This document shows positions 1 through 5,860 of a DNA stretch of 6,856 nt, piece by piece. The position numbers and the translations under genes are program-made. How positions within the stretch are numbered: position 1 is the stretch's first letter; the number at the start of each line of letters is the position of its first letter. The stretch is from Methanobacteriota archaeon. GTDB taxonomy: Archaea; Thermoplasmatota; Poseidoniia; Poseidoniales; Poseidoniaceae. A model generated the notes under the pieces. That model was not told the origin of the DNA. It made no database searches and saw only the letters and a list, made by a program, of their open reading frames with translations. The stretch is from the NCBI GenBank assembly GCA_002689565.1, contig NZGQ01000039.1:3134-9989 (forward strand), written 5' to 3'.

Positions 1-219
1 TACCCAACCGATCCTAAGGTATTCAATGATATTTTTAGTGCAATAATGGATATTGAATTATTCAAAGATTATTCTGAATTAGCGGCTAAGCTAGCCGAAC
101 TCATGCCAATGCATGAAGACGATGTACGTGCTGTAATCGCAAGCCGTCGAATCTCAATCGATGGCGCTGACGTGACTGCAGTTCTTGACATCGTTCGCCA
201 ACACGTTGGCGTCGAATGA
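1..219 (+). CDS. rpoF: RNA polymerase subunit Rpo4 (RpoF), C-terminal part, 5' end outside window
   Basis: Frame 1 is open from the first base to a TGA at 217-219, giving the last 72 residues of a protein whose start lies upstream of the window. The family pairs with Rpo7 (RpoE) to form the stalk of archaeal RNA polymerase, which binds nascent RNA and helps initiation. The fragment has the helical HRDC-like C-terminal layout of archaeal RpoF: a segment with AAKLAELMP, then EDDVRAVIASRR, then a closing helix VLDIVRQHV. The assignment rests on this short pattern plus gene order, because rpoF directly before DUF655 and rsmA is a conserved archaeal arrangement. The stop falls 26 bases before the next gene's preferred start. 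The N-terminal half cannot be checked here. Confidence 0.82.
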   Translation, partial: YPTDPKVFNDIFSAIMDIELFKDYSELAAKLAELMPMHEDDVRAVIASRRISIDGADVTAVLDIVRQHVGVE

Positions 220-234
220 ACAATACCGACAATC

Positions 235-240
235 GGTGAT
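235..240 (+). promoter_or_regulatory. Shine-Dalgarno that fixes the DUF655 start
   Basis: GGTGAT matches the complement of the archaeal 16S 3' end (ATCACCTCC) and ends 4 bases before the ATG at 245. It favours that ATG over the in-frame ATG at 185, which would overlap rpoF by 35 bases, and over the GTG at 236, which lies inside the site. Confidence 0.6.
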
Positions 241-244
241 TACA

Positions 245-841
245 ATGCGTAACGAGCACCGCGGTGGAAACCACAGAAATAATCGCGATAGGCCAGATCC
301 ATTGCTGAAAGTGGAATGGTGTCGAGTAATCGATCATCCAGAAGCAAGCGCAGCAATCGTCGTAGTCACAGAACCGGAATTGCATGTAATTCGCTTGCGC
401 CCGAAGTCAAGCGCTTCCTTGCAAACAGTTGGTTCTAAAATTTACATGGGAATCGACCACTCCCAGAGAGATGTAGTTCAAGATGTTCTAGGATTTGCTA
501 GAATTCGTGATTTATCCAATGCAGCCTCTAAAGAATTACCACTTGTGATTCAGCAGATGATTGAGGAATCACCAGATGTATTTGTTCAACAATTCTTCAA
601 CAGAGCAGGTAACTTGTCTCTGAAGATGCACGCCTTTGAACTCCTTCCAGGTGTTGGTAACAAGAAGGCTTTGGAAATGGTTGCAAGTAGAGGAAGAGTT
701 GGTTGGGAAAGTTTTGCACAACTAGATGAGGATTGTAACATAAACGCAGCAGAATTACTTGCTAGGCGTTTCGTCTCTGAGATAGAAGACAGAGGCCTTC
801 AGCCTAGATTGTTGGACTTACTATTGCGTCAAGGTGAGTGA
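245..841 (+). CDS. DUF655 family putative RNA-binding protein
   Basis: The protein has 198 residues from the ATG at 245. Archaeal DUF655 proteins are of about this size and are predicted nucleic-acid binders with an OB-like N-terminal part and a helix-hairpin-helix C-terminal part. What is seen here: a basic, Asn/Arg-rich N-terminus (residues 1-17), a beta-rich segment around residues 36-75 (AAIVVVTEPELHVIRL), and a helix-hairpin-helix LLPGVGNKKALEMV at about 133-146. A helical tail then runs to the stop. The gene sits between rpoF and rsmA, the usual archaeal location, and its stop codon overlaps the GTG codon just before rsmA. That context suggests a role near transcription or ribosome maturation, but no biochemical function is established. 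The DUF655 call is firm because motif and gene order agree; the function is not known. Confidence 0.87.
   Translation: MRNEHRGGNHRNNRDRPDPLLKVEWCRVIDHPEASAAIVVVTEPELHVIRLRPKSSASLQTVGSKIYMGIDHSQRDVVQDVLGFARIRDLSNAASKELPLVIQQMIEESPDVFVQQFFNRAGNLSLKMHAFELLPGVGNKKALEMVASRGRVGWESFAQLDEDCNINAAELLARRFVSEIEDRGLQPRLLDLLLRQGE
832..837 (+). promoter_or_regulatory. Shine-Dalgarno for rsmA inside the end of the DUF655 gene
   Basis: AGGTGA lies within the last codons of the DUF655 gene and ends 9 bases before the ATG at 847. It abuts the alternative in-frame GTG at 838 with no spacing, so it supports the ATG. This suggests translational coupling of the two genes. Confidence 0.55.
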
Positions 842-846
842 TTACC

Positions 847-1680
847 ATGGGCCGAGGCGCCCGGGTTTTGATTGACCGCCTACGAATGCGTCAAGACAAT
901 GTTAAATCTCTAGGCCAACACTTCTTGAACAATGAAGAGGTTCTAGATGAAACGATTTCACTAGCAGATATTTCAGCAGATGATAATGTGATTGAGATCG
1001 GGCCTGGTCCAGGAGTTTTGACAGAAAGATTACTGGAATCGGGTTGCACGCTTACTGCGATAGAACTCGACTCTGGGATTTGTGAATTTCTTAGAGACAA
1101 TTTTCCGGATTTGAATTTAATAGAGGGCGATGCACTCAAAGAAACCTGGCCTAAAGTCAACAAAGTGGTTGCCAATATACCATACCAAATCTCATCTCCA
1201 TTAATCGATATAATTACTAGAACCCAATCGATAGATTACGTAGTAATCCTCGTTCAGGAGGAATTCGCTGAAAGATTGGTAGTAGAGTGGGAAAGTGATA
1301 GAGGCAGCCTTGGAATGTGCACTATGCTTGATTGGGATTGTACATTTGAAATGCGAGTTGGGCCTCACTGTTTCTCACCCTCGCCTCAGGTTCATTCTCG
1401 TTTGGTTACAATGAAGAGAAAGGAATCTCCCGCAAATTCCAAGTTGGCGAAGTTGTTGATTCGGCAAGCCTTTGCTCAAAGACGCAAAAAATTGCGAAAT
1501 ACTCTCTCAAAAGCTCCAAAAAGAATTGCTAGAGTTAACGGCTGGCATGCTAAAGCCTATCGCGATGCTATACAGTACATCGATTGTGATTTTATTGAAG
1601 AGCGTCCAGAGGATCTCGAAATTGAAGATTGGCTCGAATTAGCACGACTTCTTGAGGATGCTCGTGAGGCGATGGGTTGA
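847..1680 (+). CDS. rsmA: 16S rRNA (adenine(1518/1519)-N6)-dimethyltransferase RsmA (KsgA/Dim1)
   Basis: This protein of 277 residues is predicted to dimethylate two adjacent adenines in the terminal helix of 16S rRNA, using S-adenosylmethionine, late in small-subunit assembly in the cytoplasm. The family motifs are all present: GQHFL at 23-27, the SAM-binding motif I EIGPGPG at 50-56, the acidic AIELD at 71-75 that contacts the ribose, EGDA at 93-96, and the catalytic NIPY at 110-113 in place of the commoner NLPY. The conserved FSPSPQVHS follows at about 176-184, then QAFAQRRKKLRNTL at 207-220. Length is normal for an archaeal Dim1/KsgA. An alternative start at the ATG at 886 would still keep all motifs. 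It follows DUF655 directly and precedes a zinc-ribbon protein, whereas many euryarchaea carry prmC/hemK here. Confidence 0.97.
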   Translation: MGRGARVLIDRLRMRQDNVKSLGQHFLNNEEVLDETISLADISADDNVIEIGPGPGVLTERLLESGCTLTAIELDSGICEFLRDNFPDLNLIEGDALKETWPKVNKVVANIPYQISSPLIDIITRTQSIDYVVILVQEEFAERLVVEWESDRGSLGMCTMLDWDCTFEMRVGPHCFSPSPQVHSRLVTMKRKESPANSKLAKLLIRQAFAQRRKKLRNTLSKAPKRIARVNGWHAKAYRDAIQYIDCDFIEERPEDLEIEDWLELARLLEDAREAMG

Positions 1681-1702
1681 CATCTAACCGCCCGCTCGGC
1701 TG

Positions 1703-1715
1703 CTTCCGTCGGAGG
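1703..1715 (+). promoter_or_regulatory. Shine-Dalgarno (1711-1715) within a small hairpin
   Basis: GGAGG at 1711-1715 precedes the ATG at 1723 with a normal spacing of 7 bases. The bases 1703-1707 (CTTCC) can pair with it across a three-base loop (four Watson-Crick pairs or fewer plus one G-U), so the site could be partly hidden. The surrounding gap 1681-1722 is about 69% G+C by hand count (29 of 42), higher than the adjacent genes. Confidence 0.45.
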
Positions 1716-1722
1716 GGTGCAC

Positions 1723-2811
1723 ATGGCAAAGAAGGACACATATCTGGCTCTACTTCGTCGAGGAATCGACGAGACAACAGCAATGCAATTGGCAGATGCT
1801 GGAATTAAAATCGGAGATCTAAAAAAGATCGATAAGGCTCAACTAATTGAGAACTATGGATTGAAACCTGACATCGCTGAAGGTGTACTTGAAATCATCA
1901 CCGCCGGTCCTCAAACTCACGGAAAAGAAAGATTCCTTTCCAAGGTTTTAGCGCCACAGCGTAAGCCTGAGAGCAAAATCGAGGAATTGAAATTCAAGCG
2001 TCAACAAAAGGACGTACTCTCTGAATTAGCAGAGCAAAAAGAGAGACTTAAGTTGGCCAAGGTCGAGGCATTCCGTGCAAAGAAGCTTGTAATGAACCGA
2101 CTTGGGAAGACTGTAGAATTGATTGTCAAGTTGGAAAACAATCTACACGATGAAGGTAAGGATGACCAGAAAGTCAAGATTCGTGATCAGTTGGAAACAC
2201 GTGGCCTGGAAGCGGCACGTGACCATGAAATGCTAGAATTGGAAGGAACTCCTCAAGATATTGTAGACTTCCGTAGAAAGATTGTACCAACATTGATTCT
2301 TCATGCGTGCCCAACATGTGGAGAAGAAATGGACCCGCGTACAAGCAGAAACCCGGATGATCCCAATAATTGGTCATTCATTTGCTGGGAATGTGAAACA
2401 CCATTCTCTCCTGGACTTTCTCTTGCTGTAGACAAGATTATGGAAAACGGGGGTAGAATTGCCATCGATCCAGATGCTCGTCCGAGAAATCCAGTTCCAC
2501 CAAAGCCAGCATCTCAGGACTTTGCCACAATCAATCAATTGGTACAGGATGAGTTGAAGCAAACAGGTGCTGATGCGGATACAATGACACAAGCAGCAGA
2601 GCAATCTGTATTGACAAGTGGATTGATGAGTATCGATGATTGGATCGACCAAACATTAGCAGCCAAGGGTTACATCCAGGCACAAGAAGATCGTGAGGAC
2701 TTCATCCTCAGAACAGGTGCAGGTGCAACCAAGTTCAACAAGTGGATGAAGAAGGCAGGACTTTACTTCAACAAGCAAACCGGACGCTGGTCACGCTGGG
2801 AAGACCGTTGA
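1723..2811 (+). CDS. Unrecognised protein with helix-hairpin-helix-like N-terminus, coiled coil and zinc ribbon
   Basis: The protein has 362 residues and I do not recognise a named family. Residues about 12-60 (GIDETTAMQLADAGIKIGDL, then a second helical repeat ending in GVLEII) resemble paired helix-hairpin-helix units that bind nucleic acid. Residues about 86-145 are Lys/Glu-rich and probably coiled coil. Two CxxC pairs, CPTC at 196-199 and CWEC at 221-224, form a likely zinc ribbon. A Pro-rich linker (about 252-263) leads to a helical C-terminus ending in a basic, Trp-containing tail (about 336-362). There is no signal peptide or membrane span, so it is probably cytoplasmic. The ATG at 1723 is chosen over the GTG at 1717, which overlaps the ribosome binding site region. 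Position after rsmA, with nucleic-acid-type modules, suggests an RNA- or DNA-related role, but this is inference. Confidence 0.85.
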   Translation: MAKKDTYLALLRRGIDETTAMQLADAGIKIGDLKKIDKAQLIENYGLKPDIAEGVLEIITAGPQTHGKERFLSKVLAPQRKPESKIEELKFKRQQKDVLSELAEQKERLKLAKVEAFRAKKLVMNRLGKTVELIVKLENNLHDEGKDDQKVKIRDQLETRGLEAARDHEMLELEGTPQDIVDFRRKIVPTLILHACPTCGEEMDPRTSRNPDDPNNWSFICWECETPFSPGLSLAVDKIMENGGRIAIDPDARPRNPVPPKPASQDFATINQLVQDELKQTGADADTMTQAAEQSVLTSGLMSIDDWIDQTLAAKGYIQAQEDREDFILRTGAGATKFNKWMKKAGLYFNKQTGRWSRWEDR

Positions 2812-2815
2812 GGTG
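2810..2815 (+). promoter_or_regulatory. Shine-Dalgarno for the ferredoxin gene
   Basis: GAGGTG overlaps the TGA stop of the preceding gene and ends 5 bases before the ATG at 2821. It is a strong match to the archaeal anti-Shine-Dalgarno sequence and suggests coupled translation. Confidence 0.6.
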
Positions 2816-2820
2816 TTTCA

Positions 2821-3108
2821 ATGGGCCTAATTCGCTTCCTTCGTGGCGCGAAGTTGTTAGGCCAAACTAAGGAAATACCAGGTAAATCGTTAGTCGAGCA
2901 TGCACATGCAGCTAACGTCGACATACCTACAAACTGTACGAGTGGAAACTGTGGTTCTTGCATGGTTACACTATTGTCCGGAAAAGTTAGCCTCCCAGAA
3001 CCCCTTACTCCTGGACTAGATGAGGAAATAGTGGAAGAAGGTGCAAGATTGGGTTGTATTGGCATCCCTAGTGGGGATGTTGACATCGATATTCTGCCGC
3101 CAATTTGA
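2821..3108 (+). CDS. 2Fe-2S ferredoxin (plant/adrenodoxin-like fold)
   Basis: This 95-residue protein carries the four-cysteine pattern of a [2Fe-2S] ferredoxin: C39, C44 and C47 in the loop NCTSGNCGSC, and C79 in RLGCIG, spaced x4, x2 and x31. It would act as a small soluble electron carrier in the cytoplasm. The conserved Leu/Pro-rich segment between the third and fourth cysteines, and the closing beta strand (DVDIDILP), fit the family. The first 14 residues (GLIRFLRGAKLLGQ) form the N-terminal beta hairpin. No reductase or partner enzyme is adjacent, so its redox partner is unknown. The gene is 9 bases after its upstream neighbour and 9 bases before the small membrane protein gene, which points to one transcript. 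Confidence 0.92.
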   Translation: MGLIRFLRGAKLLGQTKEIPGKSLVEHAHAANVDIPTNCTSGNCGSCMVTLLSGKVSLPEPLTPGLDEEIVEEGARLGCIGIPSGDVDIDILPPI

Positions 3109-3112
3109 GGTG
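3107..3112 (+). promoter_or_regulatory. Shine-Dalgarno supporting the small membrane protein gene
   Basis: GAGGTG overlaps the ferredoxin stop and ends 5 bases before the ATG at 3118. It has the same sequence, spacing and stop overlap as the site before the ferredoxin gene. This is the main evidence that the short reading frame after it is a real gene. Confidence 0.6.
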
Positions 3113-3117
3113 TTGAA

Positions 3118-3276
3118 ATGGAGATTCCAATGTGGGTATGGATTATTAACATAATTGGAGTTGTATCTGCGGTTTGGTTTCTAACATGGCGTCTCAAGTC
3201 TAAATTGGCAGAGGTAGAAGACCGTCATGTAATGAGCGGAGTTCGCCACCGAAAGCGCTTAGATGAAGCCGAGTAA
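3118..3276 (+). CDS. Small single-span membrane protein, 52 aa
   Basis: This reading frame begins at an ATG with a strong, well-placed ribosome binding site and ends at TAA 3274-3276. The 52-residue product starts MEIPM and then has one hydrophobic helix of about 18-20 residues (WVWIINIIGVVSAVWFLTW, residues about 6-24). A strongly charged tail follows (RLKSK, EVEDRH, RHRKRLDEAE). The positive-inside rule places the tail in the cytoplasm and the short N-terminus outside. I do not recognise a family. Being last in the housekeeping run and 9 bases after the ferredoxin, it may anchor or partner that protein, but this is a guess from position only. Confidence 0.72.
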   Translation: MEIPMWVWIINIIGVVSAVWFLTWRLKSKLAEVEDRHVMSGVRHRKRLDEAE

Positions 3277-3425
3277 TTCACCGACTTCCTCTTTCACAGG
3301 GTAGCGAACAAACAGACCCACGCAAACCCCTTCCAACGCATCCGAATTGATTGGTGGATGCAACAAGAGAATTCGTCAAAAAGTGAACTTATAGATAGAT
3401 CGTAGGATTTGTATGAAATAGAAAG
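3277..3425. other. Convergent intergenic spacer between housekeeping run and accessory operon
   Basis: Plus-strand genes end at 3276 and minus-strand genes end at 3426, so both operons must terminate in or near these 149 bases. A pyrimidine-rich stretch (TTCCTCTTTC) follows the plus-strand stop. The minus strand has a T5 run (complement of 3378-3382) about 45 bases past its last stop. GCATCC (3338-3343) and GGATGC (3356-3361) form a six-pair hairpin with a 12-base loop. I see no gene, tRNA fragment or clear attachment repeat. The spacer marks the left edge of the accessory region. Confidence 0.6.
3376..3384 (-). terminator. Possible T-run terminator of the minus-strand operon
   Basis: Read on the minus strand, this is a T5 run (ACTTTTTGA context) about 45 bases after the stop of the McrC-like gene. 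Archaeal RNA polymerase can stop at T-runs without a hairpin, but five T residues is a weak signal. Confidence 0.25.
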
Positions 3426-4658
3426 TTAATCTACGGGAATATGACAAAACTCCTTCGACTTCGATTTATCGTTTTGTAAATACATCTTCATCAGTTGACA
3501 AAAATCAATTCGTTTCAGATGAACTTTGTGATATGGTTTGCTTTTATCCTCTAAAATATCCATTGTTGCATAGCCAATATATTCATGATGAGGATCTAAA
3601 ACTTCTCCAGGCAAGATAAACAGATTTTGGACTTGAAGATTCTCACCTTCAAGCTTCTTAGCAACCCATTCACCATATGTTATTTGCTTATTAATATCTG
3701 ATGTTGCAGGTAATCTTTCGCCGTAGTATTTCGCATCAACCACAGTACAAATAGAACCATCAAACCTAATCGAATCTAATTCCATATTTCCTGCAGCTGC
3801 GCTAGATGATTGATTGGCATGGGTGTAAATTGCTTGAGGTGAATACTGTCCATGTTTCCCACTGCCAAACACACCCTCAACCATTTTTTCCCACATATCT
3901 CCTACGGCAGTGTTTCCCTGGATTCCAATATTGTAGTATCCCTCAATGTTTCTTGAATCATCAACTTGGTTGCTTAGAATTATTTGCATAGAACGCAACA
4001 ATTTAGATATTCTACTATCAAATGTCTGTCGTTTGAATAACTCGATTTTATTTCTTGCCCAGAGTAATTTTGCAGAACTCCATTGTCGTAAAATTGGCTT
4101 TTTACGACCATACAACCACCCAATGTGAAAGTCGGCAAGCTTCAAACAATAGCTCTGTATTTGCATTATATCTTGGTGCGAATAGATTGTATTTATTCGA
4201 ATAGGAGATAGATAAACAGGGCCGCTTTTAGTCCACAACGGTTGACTTTTACGAAGCGTTTTCGACCAATCAATTCTTCCACTGCCCGAAGTGGTCTCAT
4301 TTCGCTCTGATTCTCGAATAAATCCAAAATTTACATAATCTAAAATTAGTCTTCTATATGCATCAAAAGGGAATTGTATACTATTTTCTCCTCTCTTATC
4401 ATCTAGACCTTTATTTAATTCTCTTTTCACTTTAATAATTACACGAATTAGCATTGAAATTATTTTTCTTAATTCTAAAGTTGATAATGTGCTTGGATCG
4501 GGACAACCTAGCGGAAGATGAATAATTGGATGTTCTTTACTGTCATCAAATTTGATCCCCACATAATGTTCTCCTGAATCACTTAACGACCTAAATTTAC
4601 AAAAGTCTGCAAGATAATAATCTTGGATACTTCGCAGTTCAAGCGATTGTTGAATCAT
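3426..4658 (-). CDS. McrC/LlaJI-type restriction endonuclease subunit (PD-(D/E)XK)
   Basis: The 410-residue product has the features of the nuclease partner of McrB-type motors, closest in my reading to the LlaJI family. The N-terminal half is a helical/beta region with GRIDWSKTL (127-135) followed by GPVYLSPI (146-153), a pattern typical of LlaJI-type proteins. The C-terminal half holds a PD-(D/E)XK nuclease core: an acidic helix GDMWEKMVE (253-261, with E257), MELD (292-295, with D295), and VVDAKYY (306-312, with D308 and K310). A downstream DINKQ (321-325) is also usual in this family. These residues should bind the metal for DNA cleavage, so the enzyme looks intact. It follows the AAA+ gene by 19 bases with a weak GGTG site (4666-4669), and is probably co-expressed as a complex partner. 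Confidence 0.85.
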   Translation of the reverse strand: MIQQSLELRSIQDYYLADFCKFRSLSDSGEHYVGIKFDDSKEHPIIHLPLGCPDPSTLSTLELRKIISMLIRVIIKVKRELNKGLDDKRGENSIQFPFDAYRRLILDYVNFGFIRESERNETTSGSGRIDWSKTLRKSQPLWTKSGPVYLSPIRINTIYSHQDIMQIQSYCLKLADFHIGWLYGRKKPILRQWSSAKLLWARNKIELFKRQTFDSRISKLLRSMQIILSNQVDDSRNIEGYYNIGIQGNTAVGDMWEKMVEGVFGSGKHGQYSPQAIYTHANQSSSAAAGNMELDSIRFDGSICTVVDAKYYGERLPATSDINKQITYGEWVAKKLEGENLQVQNLFILPGEVLDPHHEYIGYATMDILEDKSKPYHKVHLKRIDFCQLMKMYLQNDKSKSKEFCHIPVD

Positions 4659-4677
4659 TTACAAACACCGTACAAAA

Positions 4678-5856
4678 TTATTCGATAAACTGCATATTTC
4701 CAACTATTTCCGAGTTGAATATATTGAATCCGTTTAACATAAATTCATTGATTAATGATTCAACGCTACCAAAACTTTGAGCGAATGTTTGGTCTCTAGA
4801 AGCGCTATGAGTAAATACATTGGTCCACAAATAAACCAATATCTTGTTAGCAAATAAAGTCACACTACTACAATGCCTCTCTTCCAGGAACCAAGGCCCA
4901 AGTCTCTTATCTTCTGGATGTTCAATTCCCAAATCTTCTGCACGATTTACAATCCAATTGTTGATTGAGGTAGCAAAACTATACCAAGTTACTTGTGAAT
5001 TATGTTTAATCACCCAATCTGTGGCGGGAGATACCCAATTTTCAGCAGAAACATATTCTCGGTCCCACCTTCTTAGGAATGCGGTATCGAGAGGGAATAC
5101 ATTTTGATCGCTGATATTCATGGTAGCAAAGATGTGCATATTTTCTGGAATTTGAATCTTATGATTTTCAGAAATCCCGATTGCTCGAGCAATGTCTCGG
5201 TTAGTTATGCCATATTCGCTAATTCCATTTTCATCTAAATCTAATAACTGAAATATCTCTCCGAAAATAGCTGAGGCATTTCCTCGATTAAGTTCTTCTA
5301 TAACCAAAACGACTTTATTGGGCTCATTTCCCTCAGCATCCTTTTTTTCTTTGATAGCCATACGTAGAGCCGTAACGAAGGGGCCCTCGATGAAAGGATA
5401 AGAAATCCCGCTGGGATTACCATCTGTTCCAACTATCGCTTCAGGCTTGATTTGTCCTATGAAATCATAGTTTGAATACTCGGGATGAAATACAGTTCTA
5501 ACGGAATAATCAAGGCTTGGCAAGAGGCTCTTCAACTCTTCTTTTAAATTGAAGCTCTTACCAGTTCCAGGAATCCCTGCCCAAATCTTGAACCTGCTTT
5601 CTGTATATCTCTTCTTTGATTTCTTCGATGAATTATCCTTGGTAATTGGACCAAGTTTGTTCACTAGATTATTAATGGCTTCAAGATTTAATTCATCGAG
5701 TTCTGATTCTGAACTGATCTCTGAAAGTATCCCTGATTCAGACTCTAATTCAGTCCCCGAAGGTAATTCGGGAGCATTGCCTATGGCAATTATAGGTAAT
5801 TCAGGGGAGGTTTCTGGAGTTTTTCTTGCAATCCTAATTTCTCTTCGTTCTGACAT
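4678..5856 (-). CDS. McrB-type AAA+ NTPase, motor subunit of an LlaJI-like restriction system
   Basis: This 392-residue protein is predicted to hydrolyse nucleotide (GTP in studied McrB homologues) to drive translocation by the McrC-like nuclease. Visible motifs: Walker A GIPGTGKS (94-101); the McrB-type FHPEYSNYDFIG (123-134); Walker B VVLVIEELNRG (182-192), leading into IFGEIFQLLD; the McrB signature MNISDQNVFPLDTAFLRRW (246-264), ending in the arginine-finger pair; and RLGPWFLEER (318-327). Residues 1-88 contain no recognisable DNA-recognition domain. They hold two PELP repeats (18-21, 29-32), an acidic Ser/Glu-rich run (35-55) and a Lys-rich patch (78-83), so they are probably disordered. 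The start at 5856 is chosen because GGAGAG lies just upstream. An in-frame extension to 5937 would overlap the preceding gene and has no better signal. Confidence 0.92.
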   Translation of the reverse strand: MSERREIRIARKTPETSPELPIIAIGNAPELPSGTELESESGILSEISSESELDELNLEAINNLVNKLGPITKDNSSKKSKKRYTESRFKIWAGIPGTGKSFNLKEELKSLLPSLDYSVRTVFHPEYSNYDFIGQIKPEAIVGTDGNPSGISYPFIEGPFVTALRMAIKEKKDAEGNEPNKVVLVIEELNRGNASAIFGEIFQLLDLDENGISEYGITNRDIARAIGISENHKIQIPENMHIFATMNISDQNVFPLDTAFLRRWDREYVSAENWVSPATDWVIKHNSQVTWYSFATSINNWIVNRAEDLGIEHPEDKRLGPWFLEERHCSSVTLFANKILVYLWTNVFTHSASRDQTFAQSFGSVESLINEFMLNGFNIFNSEIVGNMQFIE

Positions 5857-5860
5857 TTTG

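Noticed and set aside
185..244. Longer start for the DUF655 gene at ATG 185
   Set aside because: It overlaps rpoF by 35 bases, adds 20 residues without family resemblance and has no ribosome binding site, whereas ATG 245 has GGTGAT at good spacing.
101..385. Minus-strand frame antisense to rpoF and DUF655
   Set aside because: It is a shadow of two real genes, with low-complexity Arg/Cys-rich translation and no start signal.
838..846. GTG 838 as the rsmA start
   Set aside because: AGGTGA ends directly against it with no spacing; ATG 847 is correctly spaced.
1717..1722. GTG 1717 as start of the zinc-ribbon gene
   Set aside because: It lies immediately after GGAGG with too little spacing; ATG 1723 two codons later is well placed.
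3277..3425. tRNA or tRNA fragment serving as an integration site
   Set aside because: No T-loop GTTCRANNC with a matching acceptor stem was found, and the only stem (GCATCC/GGATGC) does not fit a tRNA layout.
3426..5856. Plain type IV McrBC call for the AAA+/nuclease pair
   Set aside because: The GRIDWSKTL and DAKYY/DINKQ features and the neighbouring C5 methyltransferase tail point to the LlaJI-like restriction-modification type instead, although type IV activity cannot be excluded from sequence alone.
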